DNA of 41,767 nucleotides, from positions 1 through 41,767 of the forward strand of contig JALMLS010000595.1 of the NCBI GenBank assembly GCA_038496445.1. The letters run 5' to 3'. The position numbers and the translations under genes were made by a program. Position 1 is the stretch's first letter, and every line of letters begins with the position of its first letter. This DNA comes from Trichosphaerium sp. ATCC 40318 (lineage: Eukaryota > Discosea > Flabellinia > Trichosidae). This document shows, piece by piece, positions 21,930 to 31,939 of this stretch. The notes beneath the pieces are model-generated. The model was not told where the DNA came from and did no database searches. It was given only the letters and a program-made list of their open reading frames with translations.

Positions 21930-22800
21930 GTTTGATACCACCAGGTGTACAAAACTGTACATGGACTGGATTGACAAGTGGATATAGAAACGATCACTTT
22001 GACTTTCAATGGGTACTCCCACAAACTATTAAGTCTTAAGGGGCACGTGCCCCTTAAATCACAAGTCAATTTAATCCAAAATACACTTAGGCAGTAACAA
22101 ATGAACCACGTGATTTTGGTGATGTATTTAAGGAACACCCTTGGAGTCCAGTTGAGCCAAATGATCATACAATTGATGGCGGTATCAAAGAAAATTGTAT
22201 TATTATGTGCAATAGTAGGCCAAGTATATGGGCTGATGTACATTGCTATCGGGGCGAGTTCTTTATTTGCGAGATTGAAATACCCAAGGGTATGCTGAGA
22301 TAAGTGATTTGTCCGTCAGTAACTGGTTTTTTGTAGGGTCTTTTATACCTACTAACAGTGTAGTTGTAATAGACTCGGATCTTATTATTGATGGTAAGTT
22401 ATTTCATGTTTACACTCACACTGATTCTTTTCAAGGTTTGGCACTGTTCAGCAACACAACACTTCAATTAAGAAAAACCAATACAATATTTAATGTGAGT
22501 TCATGTATCATTGGGGAGTTTAACATTGATACAACATCTGTTGAGGTACCACACCTGAATTAATTGTCACGTGATCAAATTAATCGCTCAATATATTTAT
22601 AGGCAGCTGCAATACAGATATCACAACTAAAAGGATGTGACGAAGTTGATCCAATGGTTTTCTTGGGCAGAAATCAGTGTCTTGAGCAAACTAGATCATC
22701 TACATCACTGTTGAGCACTCTCAATGTAGCAGTTTTAAAATGTAACAGCCATAAGCTTACTCTGTGCGCTGCATTACTTCTCATCATAGCTTTTTTGGTA
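21930..22800 (+). repeat. Inverted duplication, arm 1 (3' half of lectin gene E)
   Basis: Matches 26775-27645 in inverted orientation, including introns; intron 7 and the membrane-proximal exons are nearly identical. The two arms enclose about 4 kb containing the methyltransferase-like and F-box/NHL genes. Arm 1 is the intact side. Confidence 0.75.
22036..22057. repeat. 22-bp perfect palindrome centred on CACGTG
   Basis: Reads TTAAGGGGCAC and its mirror, in intron 6 of lectin gene E. The inverted copy (27504-27530 region) lacks the central bases including CACGTG, while the flanking intron is almost identical. Confidence 0.85.
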
Positions 22801-22806
22801 TTTTAG

Positions 22807-23357
22807 GAATAAAAAACTATTCTCAAAGAACCCATGTACAAGTTAGCAGAAATATGAACTGAGAATGTTCAGCTCTGGAGGTTATGTGTCAATGAAAACT
22901 GATTAACAGTATCAACATCATCAGTGCAATAAATGAGTTACAAAGAAAGAATGTGTAGTCCATTGCAGTCACTCGAACAGCAGAAAAAAATTGTACTAAC
23001 AAAATTAAATTCCTCAGCTCTTCATCACGTTAAAAGACAGTCGGCAGTTTAACGCTTGTTCCCCATTGGCGTTGGCAAACAACACAATACACAAGTATAG
23101 TCTACTAAAACCAATAACATAATTATCTAGTCAATGCAGTAGAAGATTGTGAGTCCCCCATAACATGTTCAAATTCAAAAAAAAAAAGCAGAAAAAAGAA
23201 GGAAAAAACTGATTACAATTCTACAACCTTATTTCTTCTTTATTACCAACCCCTCTTCATACAACATATCTAATATAACCCTATTTCTTTCAATAAGGGA
23301 TACAAATACAAAATAAAAAAAGTACAAGGGTTCTGTAATAACATAAAAAAAACCAGA
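22807..23357. other. Intergenic region between convergent genes
   Basis: 3' flanks of lectin gene E and the methyltransferase-like gene. AT-rich with several A- and T-runs. No gene, repeat or RNA recognised. Confidence 0.5.
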
Positions 23358-24131
23358 TTATCGCTTTCTCATAGGCTCTAATCTATCAAAAATATAACAG
23401 TTTGCCTCGGCTGCAACGATCTCTCTATCTTCATTTTTGCTATTCTTCCTACTATGATAACTTTCTACAAGTCTCTCAACCCTTAACGAGTCTGAAGAGT
23501 CGCTATAAGGCAATGATGATATCAACTCTTGTTCTGTTACTTTATCGACGTTTATCTTTTGTTCGACGCTGTTCTTCGTTATAAGTATCTGTTTGCCATC
23601 CTTGAACTTGGACATAGCTTGTTCTAAGAGCCTATTGATTGGGAGGAAAGGATATTCAAAAATAAACGTAAACATAGCACCGCGAGGGCCAAATGTTGTA
23701 TTATGAAGGGGCATCATTGGATTTGCAGCGTTATGAAACGAATGGTTGTAAAAAGCTACAGAAGGCATTTCTTTTACCGGTAACACTTCCATTGCGCCCA
23801 TTATACGCTGTACGTTCTTCGCTGATATCAAAGAATCATGATTTGGTTCTATGTCTCTGGTATCGTTTACAATATAGTTTGATATCTCGCAACCACTTTG
23901 GTAAAGCTCTTGAGACAATACTACGTCAGCTGAAGCGTTTCCAGAACCTAAACTCAAAATGCGTAGCTTGTTTAGAGTCGTAGGCGGTGCGTTCCTGTTG
24001 ATGTAATCAACTACAACTCCAGCATTACTCGATTTAAGCATGTCAGAACATGTGTTAATCGCTCGAACACCTATCGTTTTCTTACGCGCATAAGTTGTTT
24101 GTTGTGTGGCGAACCGCGTGGCTCTAAACAT
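23358..24131 (-). CDS. Single-exon protein with a methyltransferase-like glycine motif
   Basis: 257 aa, intronless and unlike its multi-exon neighbours. The segment LRILSLGSGNASADVVLSQE (about residues 57-76) looks like motif I of class I SAM-dependent methyltransferases (beta strand, then G.G). A downstream VND may be the acidic end of strand 2. Later motifs are not clear, and I do not recognise a specific family. The N-terminus is Thr/Ala/Arg-rich (MFRATRFATQQTTYARKK) and could be an organelle-targeting peptide; the C-terminus is highly charged. Flanked by intergenic DNA and enclosed by the inverted lectin duplication. Lack of introns could indicate transfer or retroposition, but base composition is not obviously different. 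Confidence 0.7.
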   Translation of the reverse strand: MFRATRFATQQTTYARKKTIGVRAINTCSDMLKSSNAGVVVDYINRNAPPTTLNKLRILSLGSGNASADVVLSQELYQSGCEISNYIVNDTRDIEPNHDSLISAKNVQRIMGAMEVLPVKEMPSVAFYNHSFHNAANPMMPLHNTTFGPRGAMFTFIFEYPFLPINRLLEQAMSKFKDGKQILITKNSVEQKINVDKVTEQELISSLPYSDSSDSLRVERLVESYHSRKNSKNEDREIVAAEANCYIFDRLEPMRKR

Positions 24132-24504
24132 TGTGCTCGAACAAAATGAATGACAGAACAGTTTTGACTACAGGACTAGAGTATTAACGCGCGTGTGGAA
24201 CTCATGATACATCTTTATAACTGTACACGGCTAAAGAAAAACCACATCAAATGGAAAAAGGAGCTACAAGACAATCCTGACTGTAATTAATGTCTACGTA
24301 GCTATTACAACTGTTTTTTGCCAAAATAACACTGTTTAAATAAAAAGTGATGCGCTTTCGCGTAAGAACGATAGACATTGATTTTTGTTATACGTAAAAG
24401 CCAACTACACCACGTAATCTCTACTTCTATAAATGGGAATTATTGACAAAGTCTGACTTTCTTTTTTGCTCGGCTTTCATTTTACTGAATTCGGAATCAT
24501 AAGT
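24132..24504. other. Divergent intergenic region
   Basis: Lies between the starts of the methyltransferase-like gene (minus) and the F-box/NHL gene (plus), so it should contain both promoters. A pyrimidine-rich stretch (CTTTCTTTTTTGCTCGG) precedes the plus-strand ATG. No other feature. Confidence 0.45.
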
Positions 24505-26581
24505 ATGGCATCTCATAGAGCATCTGAAACCATAAATAAGCCACCAGAAGCAAAAAGAGTTCCTCCAGGCACGCTGATTTTTTTGTAGTAACAAAAGCGT
24601 GTAAGAGCGATCTAATTAACAAGTAAACTCTATACCTTTCGTATTTATAAGGTTTAAAACATTAAAAACATTATTAATGCTAATTGAGTAGATGAACTGT
24701 TAAAATGGACTCTTGTTACCCTACCAAATGAAATGGTGCTTGAAATTTACTACCACCTTGATCTTTCCGATGTAAGCAGCATTGGAACTGCTAATAAGCA
24801 TCTAAGAAGCATTGTACAAGGTCATAGGGCTGCTAAAGTGCGTTTGAAACATTTTCTGATAAACGCGACTTCCGTAATTCCAAAATACGCGTATCCATTC
24901 TACAATCAAACTATAACTAGTTGTATAGCGAAACAAAATAGTCAGAGTGTTAACAAATGTGCACCTCCGTTTTTCTGAATGAATCAAAGTTTTTTTTTCC
25001 GTTTTTTTACGATTCATTGTGCAGTTTTTGTTTTGTTTGAATTTCCATTCTGATGATTGTATTAGCAATGTTTGCATGTGTTTAATGTTGATATGATAGT
25101 ACCTGATACAGGTATTACTGCTGGAATTATATTTAACTCCAAAGGACACGTGCGTAATCGCTAGAGTTTTTTTATTTTTAGTGCTTTTTTTTTTTCATAA
25201 GATCTTTTTTTGGCGTTTTATTTTTGCTATTTTCTACGTATGTCTTTGGATTTACTGAAAGAATGTTACGAAAAGAATACCATACGTATTTTTAGGTTAT
25301 TAATAAACTAAAAGCAAAAAACTCAAAGGCGTATGATCGCCGGTTTTAGGCTCAAAAGTTCAGAATTTTTTATGAAAATTGTGTTCTTCTTTCCTCCTTC
25401 TTCTTACCCTCTTTCGTTTAGCTTATATTTACTGACTTTGGAAGACACAGTATATGTTCTTTTGATATGGATACACGCACTCTTAAAAAGCTTATACCCT
25501 GTGGAGATCAACCCGAAGAAGAAAATGAAGAAGACTTGAAACCACAAACTGGCGATTGTCCATTAGAAAAAGCAAAAGTGAAAAGTCCTCATAGCCTAGC
25601 TCTTGACAAGCATGATAATATAATATTTTCAGATGCTTATAATCACGTGGTACGTAGAATAAACGTAACATTAAATATTGTGGAGACATTGGCTGGACAG
25701 TCTGGATTGTTTGGATACACAAATGGTAGTAAGGCCAAAGCAACTTTTTATTATCCTTTCGGGATTGTCTATAATGATGATGGTACTATACTTGTTTGTG
25801 ACGATTGGAATCATTGTGTAAGAATAGTAGAACCTTGTGGGGATGTTAAAACTCTTGGTACGTCTTGCATTCGAAAAGAAACAAAAACCCAACCAAAAAA
25901 AAAAAATGCGAACAACTTTTTCCTGTTTTTTTCTCATCAAAGTAATGCTCTTTACTATCGAAAACAAGTATTATACATCCCTTTTATACGCCCTTAAATC
26001 GAAAGGATATCCACAAACGCTTTACAAATAGTAAGCGTACAAGAAAACGAAACGTTTCGACATGTTTTTTTTTGTGTATTTACTGCTTGGTCTGGTCGTA
26101 CTAATTGTTCTCCTTTACAGTCGGATCTCCGGCTCATATGCAATATAAAGACGGACCTATTAAAGAAGCACATATGGTATATCCAGGTTATATATGTAAA
26201 AATGATAAAACAGGAGAGTTATACATTGCAAGTGAACATGGTATTAGAGTAATTAAAAAAAATATTGTTTCAACAATTTGGGCGCATGCTTCGAATGTAC
26301 AGACGAATTATTTAAGAATATCTGGTATAGCTATTGATAGATATGGTGACTTATACTTTTCTCTTGCTGAGAGTAAGAGTGATGACAGGACAACCGAGAT
26401 ACATAAATCTGAAGGTATTTATAAAATATTTTTATCAATGGAAAAAAGACATGTTGTTAAGTTACGGTTAAATGTTGTTTTGGATAACATTTTTGCTTTA
26501 AAGTATTATAAAGGATCTATATATTTTAAAGGAACAACAAGAGAAAATGAGCAAAATATATACAAGATGCAGTGTTTGTAA
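24505..26581 (+). CDS. F-box-like NHL-repeat protein
   Basis: Proposed exons: 24505-24568 (MASHRASETINKPPE), 24689 to about 24900 (F-box: TLPNEMVLEIYYHLDLSDV then NKHLRSIV), 25112-25149, 25422-25857 and 26121-26581. The last three join in phase with GT-AG borders and give NHL-type beta-propeller repeats: GIIFNSKGH joined to LIFTDFGRHSICSFD, then PHSLALDKHDNIIFSDAYNH, PFGIVYNDDGTILVCDDWNH and a final repeat. The first intron would be GC-AG (CCAG then GCACGC) with correct phase. The donor linking the F-box exon to 25112 is not settled, so fusion of F-box and NHL in one protein is an inference from order, strand and spacing. NHL propellers bind proteins or RNA; an SCF-adaptor role is likely but unproven. 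Confidence 0.7.
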
Positions 26582-26769
26582 AAAGTCATGTTTTTCAAAA
26601 AAAAAGAAAACAAATAAAACAAACCAAATATGTTACTATTTGTATCTACGTGTATAGTTGACTCTAGCGTAATTTTTTTTTCAAGGAAGTGAACCTTTCA
26701 AGCGTGTGAATGTTGACCAAACTATGAAGTGAGGTGATCTGAAGCGCAGATTTCAGATAAGGATTCATA

Positions 26770-27645
26770 AAAATACCAAAGTCATAACAAGAAGTAATGT
26801 AGTGTACACGGTGAGTCTGCGACTGCTACTCTTGAAAACATCGATGTCAAGAGTGCTCAGTAGCAATTTGATGATCTAGTTTGCTCAAGACACTGATTTG
26901 TACCCAAGAAAACCATTGGATCACCTTCGTCACATCCTTTTAGTTGTGATATCTGTATTGAAGCTGCCTATAAATACATTGAGTGATTAATTTGATCACG
27001 TGACAATTAATTCAGGTATGGTACCTCAACAGATGTTGTATCAATGTTAAACTCACCAATGATACATGAACTCACATTAAATATTGTATTGGTTTTTCTT
27101 AATTGAAGTGTTGTGTTACTGAACAGTGCCAAACCTTGAAAAGAATCAGTGCGAGTGTAAACATGAAATAACTTACCATCAATAATAAGATCCGAGTCTA
27201 TTACAACTACACTATCAGTAGGCATAAAAGACCCTACAAAAAACCAGTTACTGACGGACAAATCACTTATCTCAGCATACCCTTGGGTATTTCAATCTCG
27301 CAAATAAAGAACTCGCCCCGATAGCAATGTACATCAGCCCATATACTTGGCCTACTATCGCACATAATAATACAATTTTCTTTGATAGCGGGCTGTTTAT
27401 ATCATGAGGCTCATCTGAGCCCCAAGGGTGTTTCTTAAATTCATCACCAAAATCATGTGGTTCATTTGTTACTGCCTAAGTGTATTTTGGATTAAATTGA
27501 CTTGTGATTTAAGGGGCCCTTTAGACTTAATAGTTTGTGAGAGTACCCATTGAAAGTCAAAGTGATCGTTTCTATATCCACTTGTCAATCCAGTCCATGT
27601 ACAATTTTGTACAAGTGTTTCATCTGGTGGTATCATAATAAATCA
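26770..27645 (-). pseudogene. Lectin pseudogene F, inverted 3' half
   Basis: Contains the end of exon 6, then exons 7, 9, 10 and 11 of a lectin-family gene, nearly identical to gene E in places (exons 9-10 differ at only a few codons). Exon 7 has a frameshift before the ENC motif, exon 11 has lost a base after its AGATCATC, and the terminal stop is altered. Exons 1-5 are absent; homology fades at about 27645. It is therefore a fragment. The TCACGTGA-type palindrome between exons 10 and 11 is retained (26997). Confidence 0.8.
26775..27645 (-). repeat. Inverted duplication, arm 2
   Basis: Inverted partner of 21930-22800. Divergence is uneven: introns 7-9 are almost identical while exon 11 is more different, which suggests either patchwork gene conversion or selection-free decay after duplication. 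Confidence 0.75.
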
Positions 27646-27791
27646 GTTAGCAGATACACTTTTTCCGTTACTTTTGGTTTCAGGCAGAATTGACACGTCA
27701 GCTAAATTTTTTTATCGTAGCTCATGTTTCAGCACACATCTGAAGATTGTGTCGTCTTAACTGATCCAATAATTTAGAAACAGTCCTGGTT

Positions 27792-27875
27792 GCGATATTC
27801 AAGCAATCCATCTGAATTTGCTATTTCGCAGTGGCCCACATTATGCCGAAATGCGAACACAATGTAAAATCCTTA
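27792..27875 (+). repeat. Segment duplicated at 30009-30092
   Basis: About 84 bases spanning the acceptor and first codons of the next exon (GCGATATTCAAGCA through GTAAAATCCT) recur with roughly 12 differences at 30009-30092. Confidence 0.75.
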
Positions 27876-28208
27876 GATCACGAGGCTCAAGATTGGCTCA
27901 AATTGTCAAAAAATCCGTCACCACCAACACAATTTAGATACAATGCTATATCTTATTCTTTAATAGACTTACCGAGAGGTATACATAAGTTGTACGGATG
28001 TACAAGCACGTGTGCTGGAGAAACTTTTATTTCAACAAACCAAGGTGTTTTCATTTATGTTGATGGAAAGAACACGCTAGGGAAGTTAAAGATACAAGTG
28101 GATGGTCATGTCGGAGCTATTTGGTTAAGTGAATGTATAATGTATGGTGTAGTGGAGAAGAATAACATTGATGGGAATAATGTAAGTTTATTTAAACTTG
28201 ACTTGTAA
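27843..28208 (+). CDS. Unknown protein, probable terminal exon
   Basis: 121 codons from the first in-frame ATG to TAA. A good 3' splice site (CTATTTCGCAG) ends at 27831, so this may instead be the last exon of a larger gene starting one base later in the same frame. The sequence starts MPKCEHNVKSLDHEAQDW and later has FISTNQGVFIYVDGK and GAIWLSECIMYGVV, alternating beta strands that could be propeller blades like those of the F-box/NHL gene upstream. No family recognised. Fragments of this gene recur inside the hAT-like element and at 30009-30092, so it has been copied at least twice. Confidence 0.55.
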   Translation: MPKCEHNVKSLDHEAQDWLKLSKNPSPPTQFRYNAISYSLIDLPRGIHKLYGCTSTCAGETFISTNQGVFIYVDGKNTLGKLKIQVDGHVGAIWLSECIMYGVVEKNNIDGNNVSLFKLDL

Positions 28209-28236
28209 GTCTACAATTGCGTTTTTTTTTTCAAAA

Positions 28237-29613
28237 TCACTTTATTGCTTCTTGTCTTCTTTCCCACCATGACTTACGTGGTTCATCATGGCGAGATTTT
28301 TTACGCCACCAGTACTTGTTTTCTCCTTCTCCGCAGAAAGATTCAAAGTAGGTTCTGTGCAGTTCAGTGTACAAGTGTTTGAAAGCGTCCATCCTTACTT
28401 CCTGTGTTGTATTATTAATATATTGTTTAGACACAAAATGTGATTACACTTACTGGAATATAAGCAGCAGTACGATCGCAGATATACATAAACTGAGGTT
28501 GTGTTTGCGTGACGTGTAAATCAGCAAGCATAACAGCAGTGCCAACATCTTCAAAGTAATTTAATTTTGCTCTTTTTTCTATTGGCTATTTTGTTCATAG
28601 TAAGTTTTACCTCAATGTTGTTTCTAAGCAATGCTGATTTTGTACGCACAAGCATCCAGTAGCTATTATACATATGTAATGCAAGATCATGTGATAAGAT
28701 ATAAGCTCCACCAATAGCGTACTGCAGAGGAAGATATTTTTGTGGTACAATAGAAGTTGAATCGTTGTATATTGCTGTCCGCCCGTAGTACACTCGCCTC
28801 TTTGGGAAGTACTTTGAATACTCTAAAATTTTGTTGGGAAGGATCCATGTCATCATCACCTTTGAAAGTGTTAGATCAGATTGCTACTAGCAATTGTTTT
28901 TTTATAAATGTTGAATGTTCAATATGTGAATGTACATTTTAGGATGTAGTCAAAGTTGTAAGTCTCAATCGCGTATTTGATAAACAACATTGTCTTCATT
29001 GATAGGTCCTCGTATTTATCTTTCATTGGAAGTAGTTTAATGTCTCCATACGTATCGTTCTCTATCAATATTAGATGGCCAAAACAAAAAATTAAAAAAA
29101 TGGATTCCTTGCGAACAAGATTGTACCTCTTTTAAGTTCCTTCATAATATCATCACCTTTACAATCAATAAGTCATAAAAGTGCTTTAAAATTAACAGGC
29201 ATACGTATATGTTTACCGCCCATTATCCAATACGCTTCGTACTCCGTACCTCGTGTATCTTTAGGGAATCTACCATAAAACGTTAGTCCTTTAGACAAAA
29301 TCTATTTTTAGTTGTACAAGTTCCACCACGTGTTTCTTACAGGTCTCCGTCTACGTATGTATTGTGGTGATGAAAACACTCCAAAAATTATTTTCCTGTG
29401 CGGTACCGATTTGTTTCTTAGTTTAGCAACGTGTGGAACTATTTTATCAACAAATTTTGGCATATCTGAGACTTTTGAGACTTCCGAGGGTTCCAGAAGG
29501 CTGTTTTGCTCGATTTGATTTTTCGGCTTTGTAGTCATAATATTTACGAGAACCAAGATTAATATAACATTGTAGAACAAAAGCCAATATGATTTCCAGA
29601 GTATCATTTGCAT
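28237..29613 (-). pseudogene. GT31 (beta-1,3-galactosyltransferase-like) gene, probably frameshifted
   Basis: Seven exons: 29613-29318, 29269-29217, 29156-29127, 29061-28936, 28859-28611, 28548-28454 and 28401-28237. The N-terminus is a type II membrane anchor (YWLLFYNVILILVLVNI), as in Golgi glycosyltransferases. GT31 landmarks: SSPQYIRRRRPVRNTWW, YWIMGG, KRENDTYGDI, KYEDLSMKTMLFIKYA, a DDD metal site, VYYGR, GGAYILSHDLA and the EDVG motif across an exon joint. In exon 5 the DDD codons lie in the spliced frame but the conserved sequence after them is shifted by one. The frame returns at exon 6, so exon 5 needs two compensating shifts. Either the gene is decaying or the sequence has indel errors there. 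All other joints keep phase. Confidence 0.75.
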
Positions 29614-29859
29614 GACCTTACGTCAAGGAATCTTGACAATTTATGACCATGATACTGATTGTTGAAAGATTATCTGAGATGTATCTCGTTCTATCACTAA
29701 GGGCAATGACCTACAAGTGTTATGTGGTTATGACGGATCCGGTCGTAATAGCTTGTTGGTGTAACAAAAGCTAGCGAGATGACGCGAGGAATAGCTTTAT
29801 TGAATATTTGAAGTTTTCACGTGCTCAAATACTTTGTTATTACATCGCTATCTTGCGCT
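29614..29859. other. Intergenic region upstream of the GT31-like gene
   Basis: Presumed promoter of the GT31-like gene; CACGTG at 29818. No other feature. Confidence 0.4.
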
Positions 29860-29990
29860 TGTGACTAAGTTTTGTAACTCCATCTGTTGTTTCGCCAGTC
29901 ATTTTTTTCGCTGACAGTGCTCTGCAATTCATTTAAAGTGCTTTCAGGGGAAAAATACAACTATTCTGTTACAGTTGGTATACTCTAACT
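29860..29990. mobile_element. Degenerate relative of the 7671 foldback MITE
   Basis: Shares TTTCGCCAGTCATTTTTTTCGCT, here interrupted by small differences, with the left arm at 7671-7730, plus an AGTGCTTT...GGAAAAATA block matching the other arm. The inverted-repeat arms are imperfect (TAACTCCATCTGTTG against CTATTCTGTTACAG). Moderate similarity only. Confidence 0.35.
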
Positions 29991-30008
29991 TTTGAGTAGT
30001 CTCATATT

Positions 30009-30092
30009 GCGATATTCAAGCAGTCTATCTGCAGTTACTATTTCGTAGTGGGCCCACATTATGCCCAAATGCGAACACAAGTAAAATCCTTG
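30009..30092 (+). repeat. Degraded copy of 27792-27875
   Basis: Copies the splice acceptor and first codons of the unknown exon at 27843. The acceptor region reads TTTCGTAGTGGG instead of TTTCGCAGTGG and an extra base breaks the frame. It sits directly after the degenerate MITE, so the element may have carried it. Confidence 0.7.
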
Positions 30093-31009
30093 TCAATTCC
30101 TCCTTAAAAACAATTCCGATTTATTGTTAGATGAGAGAAGTAAGAAAATTCTCCTTTACAACCAAATGTAGCGCTATGTACTTAGCATGTTACTTAATAC
30201 ATGGTTTAGTTTCCATACCTAACCTTCGTACCCTTACAATGTTGTTGTATTCTATTGTTGCTATTACCTTTCTTTGAATACATTCTACTTTTGTTCGTGT
30301 TCTCATGTGGCATCATCAATACTTGGAACATGTGAATTGTATTTGGATTCAAGAATATTGAATTATCTATTGCATTCTTTTATGTTGTTTCCAAAGAAAG
30401 ACATGACCTGTTGATGTCATTGCTCCAATTACAAACTCATTCTCAATAGTATGAATTTTCTTCGTATCAGACTTATATGTACTTGTGCTCACAACGTCAA
30501 GAGTACGTATTTTCGCTTAGATTCAACTGTTGTGGATCCTTTGGGTTATTATTAAAGACAAGTATGCCCACAGTTTCGCTTCAGGACTCAATAACATCAA
30601 GTCTCTCCGACAAAACAAATACCTGTTCATAACATTGAAACCGATAGGGTGTCAGTATTGACAAGGTTGGGTATTTCAAGCGAAAGAGCAGAACAGCTTG
30701 GATCATTGATGAATGAACTCGGTATCCAGCTGAAAGACATTAATCAAGATGTGTTGAAACACTTGGGTTCAGCCTGATAGAACGTATCAAGGTGAAAAGC
30801 AAAAAGAACTCCTTTACTTATGATAGTAAATAACTAAACTGGTTTGTAACAGCATAGGAAAACATGCTTGATTAGATCCAAGTCAAACAAAGGCTTTGAT
30901 TGAACACGTGGTTTCTTCGAATTATAACTGGCGCCAAGTTTTCTGAAAACTATTCTTCAACGAAAATTCGTATCAAGTATAACAACTGTTCTCGTTTTGT
31001 CTTCTATCT
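30093..31009. other. Gene-poor stretch with one possible exon
   Basis: Mostly featureless. At 30595-30777 a 60-codon plus-strand frame has coding-like composition (LTRLGISSERAEQLGSLMNE and LKDINQDVLKHLG, amphipathic helices) and ends with TGA. It could be the terminal exon of an unrecognised gene, but no convincing upstream exon was found. The last 100 bases would be the promoter of F-box/MORN gene 2. Confidence 0.35.
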
Positions 31010-31643
31010 ATGGCATCAAAAGGTGTTTTTCAACTGAAGGATACTTTACAAATCAAGGTATGCCGTTGCTATTAGTAGTTTTACTTACAACTTTAAACAG
31101 GTGAAACATTTATTAGACCTTCCTGTAGAGTTACATCTTTATATTATGGATATAGACTTTGAAGTGTATGTAAAGTGGCCTGGTTTATCTAAATACACAG
31201 CAATAAATACAAGATTTGATTCAGACATGAAAAAACAAGGTAGATGGTTAAGAAAGCGATGGGTTGTGGCTACATCAAACATGTTACTATCACAAAGTGT
31301 ACTTCAAACTACATTTGATGAAAATAGAAAGAATGGCGAAGAGAAGGAGTGGTACGAAACTGGACAACTCAAAAGACAAACTACATTTGTTGATGATAAA
31401 AGAAATGGAGAATCAAAGAAGTGGTATGAAAATGGACTACTGGCTGAACAATTCTTCTTTGTAAACGATAAACAAGAAGGAGAACAAAAGATATGGTTTG
31501 AAAATGGCCACTTGAAGACACAATCAAATTACGTCCATGGTAGACAACATGGGGAATACAAGTGTTGGTACATAGATGGCACGATGTCTCAATGGGGATA
31601 CTACATATCAATATTCAGTCAAAATGAAGAACAAACAGAATAA
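31010..31643 (+). CDS. F-box-like MORN-repeat protein 2 (short)
   Basis: Exon 1 is 31010-31057 (MASKGVFQLKDTLQIK). A 43-nt GT-AG intron (31058-31100) follows, then exon 2 31101-31643; 196 aa. The F-box-like start reads LLDLPVELHLYIMDIDFEVY, then LSKYTAINTRFD. Only four MORN_2-type repeats follow (KEWYETGQL, KKWYENGLL, KIWFENGHL, KCWYIDGTM), against nine in gene 1 and six in gene 3. It is the most divergent of the three paralogues, but the intron position is identical. Repeat number is evidently variable, as expected if the repeat face determines partner binding. Confidence 0.85.
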
Positions 31644-31939
31644 CACCGTCTGGTGTCAGCAAATAGCTACACTCTCCGAAGTCTGTGTAATGGGCAGTAC
31701 AACATCTTTGACTTACAGCTTCTGTAATAAATACTGCTTGAGACATACAAATAAAGTTGTGATCAAAGTAGTGTGAAGCAAGATTCCGTCGAAAGCTAGC
31801 TATTTTACTAACATTAGCTTGATGCCAAAAGGCATGTACTTAGCCTGAGAAAACACATCCACAAACACAGAATAAAATTGAGAAAAAGTAAATATCACGT
31901 TTGTGAACAATTAACTTGAATGAAGTTTATTGACAAAGA

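Larger units (their letters stand above)
14274..22806 (+). pseudogene. C-type lectin-like gene E, interrupted in its signal-peptide codons by an LTR element
   Basis: Exon 1 begins with ATG at 14274 and is cut after 11 bases by the retroelement. It resumes after the target duplication at 21030 and ends at 21157; without the insert it would be 139 nt in the family phase. The other exons are all intact: 21217-21275, 21349-21489, 21547-21673, 21737-21787, 21861-22012, 22091-22289, 22337-22393, 22436-22545 and 22603-22806 (TAG). The CTLD has QGGYLVTTTNDDELDF, GLTSGYR, ENCIIM and FICEIE; the tail ends LLLIIAFLVF. It lacks a stalk exon. Because everything else is intact, the knockout is recent. No in-frame ATG lies in the 3' LTR to rescue the signal peptide. 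Confidence 0.85.

Noticed and set aside
22309-22563. Continuous 84-codon frame in lectin gene E and its twin at 27007-27261
   Set aside because: It runs through a 42-nt intron that happens to be a multiple of three and lacks a stop; the family exon borders show the intron clearly.
19606-29180. Idea that TGA is a sense codon in this organism (TGA in Pol and an apparent TGA in the GT31-like gene)
   Set aside because: The TGA in the GT31-like gene lies in a 60-nt intron once spliced, and lectin gene B and the LRR gene end properly at TGA.
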